Positions 48,926-60,019 of a DNA stretch of 64,000 nucleotides are shown piece after piece (within the stretch, counting starts at the first letter, position 1; each line of letters starts with the position of its first letter). The position numbers were made by a program, and so were the translations under genes. The notes under the pieces are model-generated. The model did not search any database and had not been told where the DNA came from. It was given only the letters and a program-made list of their open reading frames with translations. The stretch covers positions 1,028,554 to 1,092,553 of the forward strand of contig JAQFVV010000278.1 of assembly GCA_028023455.1 (NCBI GenBank). The letters are read 5' to 3'. This stretch comes from Epiperipatus broadwayi. Lineage: Eukaryota > Onychophora > Udeonychophora > Euonychophora > Peripatidae.

Positions 48926-49676
48926 AAATGATAAATCATTCATAAAACTTATATTCATAGAGCCACTAAAAGTCATTGTTCACTTGACAACATCTAAGAA
49001 TATTAATAACACAAATGTATCTGTTTGCAGATTTATTAATATAATAACATCAACAATTGTTCCGAAAATAACAAATCACCAAATTATTTAGTTTATATAA
49101 CGTGATGAACTGAAAGCAGATTTCTTCTCTGGCTTAAGCAATTAGTGAACTCCAAATGCATTTAAATCATCATTGACATATTATATCTTGAATAGTAAAA
49201 TAAAGTTAAAGATGTTTCTTAGATGCAACACTGTATTACTTCCAGATTTCAAGCCCAAATAAAGACAAAAGTCTGAATTTGAATATCTGACAGAGATTTA
49301 AATGCATCTGATAATTACTAATCAAGATTATTATAGAAATATCTACTCATTTTTGTCAAATATTTGGTAATCCATTACTTTGAAAAGATGATCAGTTTTA
49401 AGCTAGCAGATTAAGCAAAGGTGTAATTTGAATCCTTTGTATGAGTTGTAAAAGATAATTAAGTATTAGAGTTATAAAAAAGATATACTGCATATGAAAT
49501 TAGTTAATATGCTTTTATTTCATATTTTTATAAGCTAGAATATTTTTAATGGCCAAGTTATTTATCTTTTTAGACATATTATCATCTTTTTCTTTAGCTT
49601 TTAAAACATTTTGGACTAAATCTTCATTACTATCATATATTAACAAATACTCCTGATTAACTTCTTATATAAAAAA
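48926..49676. other. AT-rich sequence, nothing identified
   Basis: No motif or repeat found. It ends at the abrupt 5' border of the LINE fragment. Confidence 0.4.
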
Positions 49677-50398
49677 GTAATGTTGCAGGAGTTATCAGAT
49701 GAAAGTATGAAAGTAGGACTAAAGATAAATGTTAAAAAGACTAAAGTACTGTTCAATGAATTTTCTCAAAATATGAAAATAAAAATTGATTATGATGAGT
49801 TAGAAGAAGTTAACAGTTACAAATATCTTGGTCAGATTATTAATACAGGTGGAAACATAATGGATGAAATTAATCATAGAATTAAACTTGGCTGGAGTGC
49901 TTTTTGTAAAAATATCTTGATACTAAAATGAAATATGCCTATGTGTTTGAAAAGGAAGGTTTTTAAAAATATGTTTTACCAGTACTTATTTATGGATCTC
50001 AGACTTGGACACTTAATAGAAGAGCAATACAGAGACTTCAGATCACTTAAAAAATATGGAGATATGCAAGTTGGAAGTAACAAGAGATTTAAAATACAAT
50101 ATATTGGTAAGAGAACAAACAGGTGTTACTGACCACACTGAAAAAATCAAAAGACTGAAGTGGAGTTGGGCTGGACATATTGCTAGAAGAGATGATAATA
50201 GGTGGACAATTGAAATTTTAAAGTGAATTCCAAAAGATTGTAAAAGACCCAGAAAGAGACCACATGTGAGATGAATGGATGAAATAAGAAAGTGTGCAGA
50301 GGTGATGTGGAGAAGAGAAGCTAAAGATCGGAGAAGATGGATTGAACTTGGAGAGACCTTCATCCTGCAGTGGATTGATAATGGTTGATGATGATGGT
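49677..50398 (+). pseudogene. RTE-like LINE fragment, 5'-truncated
   Basis: The fragment encodes the end of a reverse transcriptase and the C-terminal tail of a non-LTR retrotransposon. In the first 83-codon frame, LKINVKKTKVLFNE and EVNSYKYLGQIINTGG match the RT palm/thumb region that follows the catalytic YxDD box. A frameshift near 49930 leads to KRKVFKNMF. Another frame from about 50110 encodes WSWAGHIARRDDNRW and the terminal RRRWIELGETFILQW motif. The end is marked by TGATGATGATGG, a simple-repeat terminus like those of RTE-type elements. The catalytic box itself is lost by 5' truncation, usual for LINE insertions. The 106-codon minus frame at 50043-50363 is a shadow. Confidence 0.88.
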
Positions 50399-50794
50399 AA
50401 AACCTAATTAGAAATTGATTTTAATATTAAAACTTTAATGCTAAGTAAAAAAGGTTGTACATTTTTTTATTCATAATATGTCAAAAAATGTTAGCCCACC
50501 CTCTAAAAATAAAAAAAGAATGGGCATAACTAAGTCACAATTAAAAATGAAGATACTATAACTAAATAAGAATATAAAGAACAATACAATAATGTAATAA
50601 CAAACAGTATATTAACAATGAATGGATAACCATAAGTAGGCAAAATTGAAATGATTAAAACAAACACAAAAGAATTTGTTGTTTATTTGATAATCGAAAC
50701 TACAGCTATTTTCAGAATTATAAAGAAATAAAATATTACATATTTCTGAATAGTGCGTTAACATTGTTCATTTATACTAACATAAAAAAGTTAA
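50399..50794. other. AT-rich spacer, nothing identified
   Basis: Spacer between the LINE fragment and the SINE, with no features supported. Confidence 0.4.
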
Positions 50795-50893
50795 TGTCAA
50801 GCGTTGGTGGTCGAGAGGTCAGCACAGCTGCCTTAAAAGCAGTTGTCCCGGGTTAGCGGGTTCGCTTCCCGGCCGATGCTTTGACACATGGGG
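50795..50893 (+). mobile_element. tRNA-derived SINE, copy 4
   Basis: TGTCAAGCGTTGGTGGTCGAGAGG opens the copy and GGTTCGCTTCCCGGCCGATGC closes it at 50879, followed by TTTGACACATGGGGGG. The anticodon-arm loop reads CTTAAAA, different from the other copies (CTTGCAA, CTTACAA), so no single anticodon is conserved. It shows the full terminal TGTCA/TGACA pairing. Confidence 0.8.
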
Positions 50894-52530
50894 GGTAAAA
50901 AAGCTAAGAAAGTATTTTAAAAAAATACTGGAGTTATAATATAAAAACATCAAATATCAAAAATTGTTTCAAACAGAATATAGTAATTAGAATTTTTTTT
51001 TTTAACTGCGTTTAATTAATTTATTTTGAAAAGCATAACCCTAATTAAAATCTTGAAAAGCTAGCAAACATAATGTATTCAAATTCATTTTACAAAATAT
51101 CTAAAGTCATTTGTTTTTATTTTGAATATATTTTAAGTTTAAATTCTATTAATTACACATTTTTAATAAATATAAGAACATTTATAATTAATATTTAAAA
51201 AAAATAATCAAATATTTATTTTTTCTTATATAAATAGCTAAGGAAGAAGACAAATACTTATTTTAAAAACAAAGTTTAATTAAATGTAAAACAATTAAAA
51301 ATAAAATATAAAAAAAAGGAATTATTTTATTATTAATAATTATTCATTCATGGAATAGGTCATTTCATTTGTTTCAAATGAATTTAATTAAATTAGTGAA
51401 GTTACGTCTGTCTTCGTGTTTATTCTATTTTCATTTGACTTTTTATTTAAATAACTAAAGTAAAATGCATTTCGAAATTTTTCAACTCAAATATCATTAA
51501 AAACAAATAATGTATGTTAACCCCATTTATTTTAATTATGATTCTGGTTATAATACAAACGTTAACGTAAGAGCTAAATATTCTAAAATCAATTTCTAGA
51601 TGTGGAATAAAGAGATTGACAGATGTATATGCTAAATGTTCTAGAACAATTGATAAATTATATATATATTGCTGACATGCCCAGCAATTTTTAAGAGAGA
51701 AAAAATATGATAAAATTACTTATTGAAGAATTTTACTGAAAAATTAGTATAAAATTTTACCAAAAATAAATTGTCATAAACATATATTTTTGAATGAGAT
51801 TTTTGCTTTTACCCATTAAATGCTTCTTTTTAGGATCATATGTTATTACTTCTAATAGTGTACATACTGTCCTGGATTCATCAGTCATTTTATTTCTAAT
51901 TCTGTATTTTATAAAACTAGTTTCCGAAAATAATAATTCATATGTATAAGTAAAGAAAAAATGATATTGATGTTGCTAATGTTTTTAAACAACCATAGTT
52001 TTGGAATGGCACTCCAAAGTTTTAATTTTTCTTTTTCAGCATTTTTTTTTACTATATCCAATAATCCATCATTTTTAATCAGTTCCAAATTATCTTTTCA
52101 GATCATAAAATTTAATTTACATATGCAACTATATGGGAAATCAATTATTTTTAATTCTATATTATATAAATCCAACGACTAGAGAATTTTCAAATTGAGT
52201 GTATCTGCTAATGTTGTGTCTGGATATAAAAAGAAAAGTTTTTTTTTTTTTTTAATTTTCTGAACTTTATACATCTTAACAAAAATTAATTGATCATTCA
52301 ATGAATTACAGTAACAAACACTTGTGACATTTAATTTTGATTTGGTTTCTCATATTCTAAATCTGCATTTTTATTTTATTATTTGAAAAATATTTACAAG
52401 GATTTGAAATAATGACATGATTAAAATTTATAATTAAACATTAAATTCTCTGATTATAAAAATATGGTAATATTTCTTTTATCAATATCTTACAGTTTAA
52501 TTATAAATTTATTAAATGCACATTGATTAT
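50894..52530. other. AT-rich sequence, nothing identified
   Basis: No frame above chance length (73 codons at 51961-52182, hydrophobic). No repeats recognised. Confidence 0.4.
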
Positions 52531-52720
52531 GTAAGTAATATTCATTAAGGCTGCAGCCTCAAGCACATGCATTGAAAAATGTGATTGTAGGGACCTCTAC
52601 AGGTCTTAAACCTCTTTTCTTCCAAAGAGTAAGCTTGTGGTTTAAGACCTGTAGAGGTCCCTACTATCGCATTTTTATATGCATGTGCTTGAGGCTACAG
52701 CCTTAATGAATATTACTTAC
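52531..52720. repeat. Long hairpin (82-bp arms)
   Basis: The left arm 52531-52612 and right arm 52639-52720 are reverse complements with five mismatches by eye, around a 26-nt loop. The arms begin GTAAGTAATATTCATTAAGG and include GGGACCTCTACAGGTCTTAAA. It contains no family A, B or C sequence. It may be a small foldback MITE. No target duplication could be read. Confidence 0.9.
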
Positions 52721-53489
52721 AGTTTAATGTCGAATTCATTTAAATGGAAACACAAATCAGTGAGATATTTAATATTGATAGCTGTTCAACATCCATAAGT
52801 TGACATTATTGTTCAATGTTATTTTCATTATGTAAAATAATCTAATTTATTCTAAACACTCCATAAATCATTGGATAACTTTTTCACAACTCAATCATTG
52901 GATATTAATATACATAAATAAACTTATATAATGTGTTCCTCTTATTTAACAGTTCCAAATAATTTTTGTTAATTTTAAGTATGTGCAGATATATTTGTTA
53001 TGAAGTTTATAATATCCTCCAGTATCTTGAAACCAGATTAACACAAATCTATTGAAATATAAAGCAGTGAAAACCCAGAATTACATGTCCAAGGCATTTG
53101 ATAAATGAATTGAAAAAACAATTTTTACAAGAATGGTTTCTGATATAATTTTGGAAAAGTTTATTCTTTTTCAGAAAATACAACAATAATTGCATTGTAA
53201 ATATTGATTCATTTTTTGATTTTCATAATGATAATAAACTGATTATTTCTTACTTTTGTTTCAAACACAATAATGAATAAAAACAAGGAAACAAACCTAT
53301 TCAGTTATGTCAGTAGCCTCATCAAGCCTTAAAAAAAAGGAAATCAGATTTTATATCTATTTTTTGCTGATGGGTTTGTTTTCAAAATCTTCAATAAGTA
53401 TGAGAATATATTTTAACTATGTGTTTCTTTTAAATTTTTATCTTTGACAAAGTGTTTACCTATGATTGGCATTTACCTTTCAGGTAATA

Positions 53490-54015
53490 TAAAATCACCA
53501 AATCATTACATGATCACCATATTCTATACTTATAGAAGCTGTTAATTACACCAGTAAACTTTAAAACAGTAGTACCATCAGCTACAAGCCTTAATAATCC
53601 ATGGATTCAAGAAGGTTTGTGCATAAAATACTTATCTAATGCCTACTCATCCAATATCCTCAGATTAGTTTCTATCTTATGACTTTCATTAGTGAGGAGC
53701 TTTGGATATGAAATCACTGGACCTAGATTTTAAAATCTAAGGCAACCTCCCTACAGATACCTTTTCCCTACCAGCTTTATATTTAACTAAATAGGTAAAA
53801 GGTGGATACTCGAGAATTGTGCTAGATCCTAAGATCTAAGTGCAATGTTTTCAGATCCAAAACACTTTATTGATGAAAGCCATACGCTAGAATCTAGTCT
53901 GGAGATATGGGATGATTAGACGCTATATAGAGAGTTTATGTACAAATCATCAGTTGATTACTAAGGATTGCACTGTATGGCTTTATTTTATGGAAAGTTT
54001 GCTACTGTTATTATT
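53490..54015. mobile_element. Family A foldback element, older copy
   Basis: Minus-orientation half (about 53490-53775: CATGATCACCAT, then TTTGTGCATAAAATACTTATC, then GCCTACTCATCCAATATCC) faces a plus-orientation half (about 53790-54015: TAGATCCTAAGATCTAAGTG, then TAGTCTGGAGATATGGGATG). More diverged than the 41.85 kb copy. Confidence 0.82.
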
Positions 54016-54639
54016 AGACAATATAATTAGGATATTTGATTGACTGCCAGTATATTTAGAAATGTTGCCTACACATTTTTTTATTATTAATAGCCTATGC
54101 AATAGTCTTTTTAATCTTCATTACTTTTATCTAGAAAAGATTTATAGTTTGTTTTATTATGCCATTTTATTGATGGAGTTCTGCACATCATTTATAAAAA
54201 ATATCCTTTACATGTTCTACCAAAATTGTCTTATGTCCATAGATTTCACATAACTATTATGTGTTCAATTCTCTGCTTTACCAAAGGAAAAAAAAATCTT
54301 TTATTTGGGGAATTAAATAGTATTGTCATCTCTATGCTCAAACATTACTTGACTTCACGAATTACTAACTATTCAATTACTTTATTATTCATAAAACTAG
54401 TTTGGTTTATATTATAATAAAAATAAAATATATATATATTTTATATCTCCATTAATAATTTCAATTTAAGCACCAACATAAACTGAATTGGGATAATGTC
54501 ATATCAGAATGAATTTCTAGAAGTTTATAGTACAATTTTGTGGCATGTATGGGTGTGTGGATTTGCCTTTACATAAGTTGCTTGTATAGATTTATTCTTA
54601 TTTATTTTAATTGGATGATGTTAATTTACCAATGTCTAA
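54016..54639. other. AT-rich sequence, nothing identified
   Basis: Two overlapping 63-codon frames (54062-54417) are low-complexity hydrophobic translations without motifs. Confidence 0.4.
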
Positions 54640-55225
54640 ACAGTAGCAAAGTCTCCAGACATTAATGTCATACAATGCAGCCACAGCAATTAACAGACCC
54701 TAGACTGTCTGTGCACAAAATATCTTCATAGTGCCTACTCATCCAATTTCCTCAGACAAGTATTTTACCTTGTGGCCTTCATTTTTGCAGAGCTTTGCAT
54801 CTGACAACAGCCACCTTTTACCTATTTAATAACTATAAAGCTATGAGCTGAAAATAAAAACACAATAATGCTTTCAATCTAAGCTAATTTACTTATATAG
54901 CCATATATATTTGAAACCAGTTCAGTATCTATACATTTTGTTGTTATTTGTTTTCTGAAATTCACAGTCACTATCATCCTATGGGCATGATTGATATAAA
55001 ACCACTGAAAAATCACATGATCTCATTATCTCCTGTGCTTACACAAGCTGGTAAAACAGCAGCAAAATTTCTAGGTAATACTCCCACCTAGTGAAAGCCA
55101 TAGGAATCAATCAGACAAATAGGTACTAGATAGGATTTTGTACATAAATAACATCTATTGATTGCTACTGTTTTCATAACTTGTATAAGTTTAGGGAATG
55201 GTCATCATGTGATGTTTATTTTTGT
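54640..55225 (-). repeat. Family A, diverged copy
   Basis: Family A blocks occur in minus orientation: GTGCCTACTCATCCAAT, CCTTGTGGCCTTCAT, ATAAAGCTATGAGC, AGTTCAGTATCTATACATTTTG, then CACATGATCTCATTATC and a short terminal inverted piece to about 55225. Many substitutions and deletions. Confidence 0.78.
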
Positions 55226-55287
55226 TTTTACAGTTTAATAAAATTTATCCATAAATTTTTGATTATAAATATGTTGATTATATTTTC

Positions 55288-55625
55288 CTGAAGGTTTGTG
55301 ATGATGATGTTCTAGTGTATTTTTATATTGGACTGTTAACTTTGGCAGGATGGCTCAGTTGGTTAGAGTGTTACCTTAAAATTTAAAACTCAAGAATCTA
55401 AGGATCCAGGTTAGAATCCCATGCTAGTACTATCACTGGATAAGATAGCAACACCTGAAAAAGAAGGGAGACTAATACCTCTTGAAATATTGTGCATATA
55501 CTAACCTGTTTGATGTGCTATTACTAACAGTTTAATGTACTTGGAATATTTAAATAAATTTAATTTTTTCTAAAAACATTCAATACATATATTAGATTAT
55601 GGAAATAGTCTAATATAAAAAGACA
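55288..55625 (+). mobile_element. tRNA-like element C enclosed by inverted repeats
   Basis: The core begins GGCAGGATGGCTCAGTTGG (55344), containing a perfect pol III A-box TGGCTCAGTTGG, followed by the B-box-like GGTTAGAATCC near 55410 and a tail with ATTACTAACAGTTTAATG. The outer ends GTATTTTTATATTGGACT (55317) and AGTCTAATATAAAAAGAC (to 55624) are inverted repeats. A tRNA-derived SINE is the obvious class, but enclosing terminal repeats are not typical of SINEs. Related copies lie at 35.02 kb (ends and tail only) and 58.44 kb. Confidence 0.72.
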
Positions 55626-55945
55626 TTAATGATTATATCCGTTTTATCAAATTAAACATTTTAAAAGAATCAAATTATCCTTTTTTTTTTTATTATCTTT
55701 TTTTGATAAAATTCTTTAAGAAAATGTTACTAAAATCTAATAATTGTTTATTTTTTATTAATTTTCTCTCAACATTTTTGTGTTGTATTTATAAAATGGT
55801 TGATGTTTCCAGATTAAATTTCCCGAATTTGAGAGTGCTTTTGTGACTCTAATGATTGTTGCTTTCAATCTATAATGGCCATATTTATTTATGAAAGAAT
55901 ACTAAAATTGACTCTTATAAAATCCATAGCCATAAACCATTAATT

Positions 55946-56041
55946 TTGTCATTATTGGTAGCGAGGTCAGCGCAGCTGCCTTGCAAGCAGTGTAGACGGT
56001 TGTCACAGGTTCGCTTCCCGGCCGATGCTTTGACATATGAA
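55946..56041 (+). mobile_element. tRNA-derived SINE, copy 5
   Basis: TGTCATTATTGGTAGCGAGGTCAGCGCAG opens the copy and GGTTCGCTTCCCGGCCGATGC closes it at 56028, followed by TTTGACATATG and an A run. The anticodon arm reads CTGCCTTGCAAGCAG. Slight deletion in the D-arm region. Confidence 0.78.
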
Positions 56042-56069
56042 AAAAAAATTAATAATAATTTTATTATTA

Positions 56070-56930
56070 TTGATTATTAGAGGTTGCACTAGGTGTCCCT
56101 GATGTATGGAAAAATTTGTTATTATTTTAATAGCTTATATAAGTATGGGAAAATGTAATCACATGATGCTTTAATGGTTTAATACCAACCCTAGACAAAG
56201 GATAATGGTGGCTACAGTTATTAAAAGTCCAATGACACCAAAATATATAGATATTGACTGGATTTAGATCTGTGTGACAAATTCACTTGCAACATTATTA
56301 TGTTTTCAGGTTGGGCTAATAACTATATAGTTAACCAGAAAAAGTAAAAAGTGGATGCTGAAGGAGTACATTATTAATGATTATAAAAGATAGCACTAAA
56401 GGAAGGTGATATATGAAAACATTTGTTACTATTTTAATAGCTTGTGTAAGCATAAGAATATTTGATCATGTGATGCCTTAATGGTTTAATTCTAACCATA
56501 GTCAAAAGATAAGGGTGACTATGATTATTAAAAAATCAATGTTAACAAAATATATAGATATTGCCTGGATTTAGATCTGTATGATTAATCATTATGCATG
56601 AAATACATTGTTATGTTTTCAGTTTGAGATAATAAGTTTATAGTTAACATAAAGGCCATGTGTGAATGCTGGAGCATGCATTAGACCCAAAGAGATCCAA
56701 GGCTTCTCACTTATAAAAACAATAAGCTAGAAAATAGTCCATAAATATTAGAGGAAAATGCATTGGATAAGGATTGTAATACATAATCTTTTAAACATCT
56801 AGTGATTACCAGAGCTTGCACTAAATGATACTATTTTGGTAAAAAATTGCTTGCTGTTCTAGTTGCTTGTGTAAGCATGGAAAAAGATGATAATATAATG
56901 CTTTAAAGGTTTAATTGCAAAAAGTTGATA
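56070..56930 (+). repeat. Family A, degenerate tandem units
   Basis: Three plus-orientation units. The recurring block TTTTAATAGCTT with TATAAGTAT or GTGTAAGCAT following occurs near 56125, 56433 and, more diverged, 56850. GATGC with TTTAATGGTTTAAT and ATATATAGATATTG blocks follow in order. Spacing is about 307 then 418 nt, shorter than the 454-nt period at 45.28 kb because of deletions. Oldest-looking family A array in the window. Confidence 0.78.
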
Positions 56931-57122
56931 ATAAATTCATACTGGGTAAAATATTCCTCTGATCAATTAAAACTCAGAGATTATGAGATCTGAATCTGTA
57001 ATTGCCATTATCAATAAATTGTAAGTTTATTACGTAAATAGAAGGCATTTCCTGTTTACTGTTTGTTAGTTAATTATCTGCTAAACACTAAAGGTATTTA
57101 AATAAAAGTTGAATATAAAAAT

Positions 57123-57518
57123 ATTTGGTCCTGGTTTAGTTTGTGCTCATGGCCATTTTGAAATCTAAAAACCACCGCTGACATATCCAATTGATAAATG
57201 ACATAAATATTGAATAAAAGTACTTTAAATTCATACTTTAGAAATTATAAGGATGAATTTGCCGATACAAAGTATCATCCAAAAATTGCAGAAGTCTTAT
57301 CAAACCAAGCCTATAATTTCCAAATACTAAAAGATTATACTATACACCCATATGAAATAAAGCATATTATTTTTATTAGCTTATGATTTTTAAAATATGG
57401 ATTAAAAATACTTTTATTCAATATTTATGTCATATATTGGTTGGATGTGTCAGTGGTGGTTTTGGCAGGTATGTACATTTCAAAATGGCCATGAGCACAA
57501 ACTAAATCAGCACCAAAC
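57123..57518. mobile_element. Palindromic TIR element, family P5, copy 2
   Basis: The left end TTTGGTCCTGGTTTAGTTTG and right end (minus) TTTGGTGCTGATTTAGTTTG continue identically through TGCTCATGGCCATTTTGAAAT. The interior matches the 26.1-kb copy, including TTGATAAATGACATAAATATTGAA and TTCCAAATACTAAAAGATTATACTATA, with a deletion in the middle. TIRs are better matched to each other than in copy 1. Confidence 0.87.
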
Positions 57519-58425
57519 ATTTACTTATTGGAAAACATATGTAATTTAATATTACAAAAATAATAATAAATGAATAAATAATTATGGTTAAAGCTGTATT
57601 ATTTTTTTAAAAGCTTAAATCAATTCTCAAAAGCCAGAGTCACACATGTTTGAATATTTGATCTTCTTGAAGTAACTTTTTTACTGAAAGTTGCCATCAT
57701 CTAGATATTTTAATTAAAATGAAAATGAATGAAAACATATTTTAGTTACAATTTTTGCCATCAATAAATACAAACTATTGAATAAATGTAATAGATAATC
57801 ATAATTTTAAATAATTTGAACTTTAGTGCTGTGCTAGTTGCATTTCCATATCATGAGTAGCAAAAAGGTTCCTTTAAATCACTAAAATTATATTGAAGTA
57901 AAATAAATTTATGGAAAATGCAAAGCAAATACTTACATTTATTAACATTAATGTAAAATGTGACAATGTTCGATAAGCAAAGTGTTTTACATTGATGAGA
58001 TATGTATACATATAAAAGAAGATCATAAACATAGATCACAATTTTCATTATTCTTTTTTTAGCCATGTTTGATTAAATAAAAATCATATTCCATTATGCA
58101 GTACTAATGTATATGTTAATCCAAAGCAAGACAACTGTTTGTGGAATATTTGTTAAAATTAATTATCTTTTATTTACTTATTTACAAAAGCTTTCATTCA
58201 GAAATTGCAGATGTAAATGATTTTCAATTGTAAATATTTCTAATTCAATATCATCTAGATTTAGGGTCAATTTTATTATTAGACACATTTACTTTGTAAT
58301 TGTTTTTTGCATATCCAAAGTAATGTCAGTAATGGCCTTTTTACAATTTATTATGATCATTACTGATTTTGTGATTGTTTATTTATTTAGTGGATGCATT
58401 TTTATATAGCTTTTAATGTATAGAT
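57519..58425. other. AT-rich sequence, nothing identified
   Basis: A 71-codon minus frame (57851-58066) has no recognisable motif. Confidence 0.4.
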
Positions 58426-58429
58426 TCCA

Positions 58430-58690
58430 ACCAGAAAATGTTGGCTCAGTCGAATAGAGAATTCTATAAAAATTCAATATTCAAGGATCTAAGAGTCCAA
58501 GTTTGATTCCCATGCTAGTACTGTCACATGTCAGGTGAGTGCCACATGAAGAAGAGATAAGATTAATATCTCTTGAAAACATTGTGCATCTACTAACCTG
58601 AGTGCTACTACTAACAGTTGAATGTAATTGGAAATTTTAAATAAAGTTAAATTTCTCTAAAGACATTCAACACATAATATTATATGATGG
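58430..58690 (+). mobile_element. tRNA-like element C, diverged copy
   Basis: TTGGCTCAGTCG (A-box region) is followed by AAGTTTGATTCCCATGCTAG (B-box region), GATAAGATTAATATCTCTTGAAA, CTACTAACAGTTGAATGTA and a tail ACATTCAACACATAATATTATATGATGG, in the same order as at 55.34 kb. The outer left repeat is poorly preserved. Confidence 0.72.
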
Positions 58691-58955
58691 AAATAACCTT
58701 GATAATGGTGGATGCTAGTCCATTGAAATATCGATGTTTAATGAAAAATAATACACAATACAGCCCCAAAAGTTATAATTTATATATATGCTATCATCAC
58801 AAATCTTCAGGAATAAAAATATTTTCTAGTGACTTTATGAAGTTTTTTTTCTACCACTATATTTATATATTTAACATTCGTTATCTATATAGTTCATATT
58901 TTGTGTTTGTTCACATTAACTGTTACTTTCCATTTAATGGAAAAGATGATTGCAG

Positions 58956-59060
58956 TAACATGGGCTGTCTTGAATCTATTGCTGAGACTCTAATGACATC
59001 TACAAAATCTAATTCAGCTACCTTTATTGGTGTGATATGGGTGTGGGGGGGGTGCCTTTG
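58956..59060 (+). CDS. Weak candidate tetraspanin-like exon
   Basis: The longest open frame in the window (141 codons, 58684-59109) starts inside a repeat tail and is low-complexity until its last third. There, after GATGATTGCAG (ending 58955), it reads MGCLESIAETLM, then NSATFIGVIWVWGG. A GC motif followed by an amphipathic stretch and a hydrophobic segment starting IGVI resembles the end of the large extracellular loop and fourth membrane segment of tetraspanins. No good splice donor follows and no other tetraspanin piece was found. Chance resemblance is quite possible. Confidence 0.18.
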
Positions 59061-59109
59061 GAACCTCAGAAGGATATCAATTTTCAGGATCTTTACTCTT
59101 CAACTGTAG

Positions 59110-59423
59110 TTTTTGATGAACATCCAAAATAGGTATTTGTATTTGAGATGAATTCTTAGGCAGTAAAACTTTATCTTACATTATTGGAAAAGCTTAACAA
59201 AATTTTGTGCATTTTCAAGGAGCAACTTTTATGCAAAAGAATAGAAATCTACTGCAAAGAAATAGATGTTAGTATGCTAGTAATATTTTTATGTTAATGT
59301 TTAATTATACAACTATAGCATAAAACACTTTTGCAAATGAAAATATATTATTCACCAGAAGAATATGCTTGTATTATGAAAGTTGTTTGTAAAATATCTG
59401 CAAATATTTATATTCAATTATTA
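59110..59423. other. AT-rich spacer, nothing identified
   Basis: Spacer sequence before the solo LTR. Confidence 0.4.
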
Positions 59424-59428
59424 GTATG

Positions 59429-60019
59429 CGTTGTGTTTGATTAGGCTTGCAGGTTCATTTCCAAACCAACAGATACAAAAAGAACAACTATTCAGTAATT
59501 AATATGTATACTTTATTAGTACAAAATATATACACACGTTAGTTAAATAAATGAACAAATACAGTTAATATGCTTCAATGCTGAGATAGTCATGCAGAGT
59601 AAGGAACTCACTTTCAGCTAATGATTAGCCTGTGTTGTGAGTTCTGGTAAGACTCAATCAGCTATGTAGTTAGCTTACCTCGAGTCAGCTCTAGTTCAGA
59701 TGTAGCAGTTTCCAGTCCATAGATGGAATTGCCTCACTGTGTGTATGTTGCAATAATGACTAGATAAATACCTTTGCTGATGGCAGAAGGTGTAATGGAG
59801 AGCACATTCTATCATTCAGGTTAACAAAAGTAATTGCTATCTGCCTGCCTCCAAAAGGCTGACTATTTAAAGGCAGATCCCCTACCTTACTGGAAACACA
59901 CGGATTTGGTGTGCGAATCCCAGTGAAGGTTTTAATCCCATTGGATAGCAACTGGGTGCTAGACAATCAGGCAAGGAATCTGAAATAGTCCACTTCTGAA
60001 GGCAGGGTCGGACATGACA
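59429..60019 (-). mobile_element. Candidate solo LTR with 5-bp target duplication
   Basis: GTATG occurs directly at both borders (59424-59428 and 60020-60024). Read on the minus strand the 591-bp body starts TGTCATGTCCGACCCTGCC, has a TATA-like TTTAAATAG near 59866, and an AATAAAG polyadenylation signal near 59514, an order expected for an LTR promoter and terminator. The 3' end reads ACACAACG instead of the usual CA. No gag, pol or second LTR is present, so it would be a solo LTR left by recombination. Gypsy-type is a guess from the 5-bp duplication. Short frames inside (for example 59760-59966) are not genes. Confidence 0.68.

Noticed and set aside
50043-50363. 106-codon minus-strand ORF
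   Set aside because: It is the antisense shadow of the RTE-like LINE C-terminal region, which reads convincingly on the plus strand.
58684-59109. 141-codon ORF as a complete gene
   Set aside because: It begins inside the tail of a tRNA-like repeat and its first two thirds are low-complexity translation of AT-rich DNA. Only the last third is kept, as a weak exon candidate.
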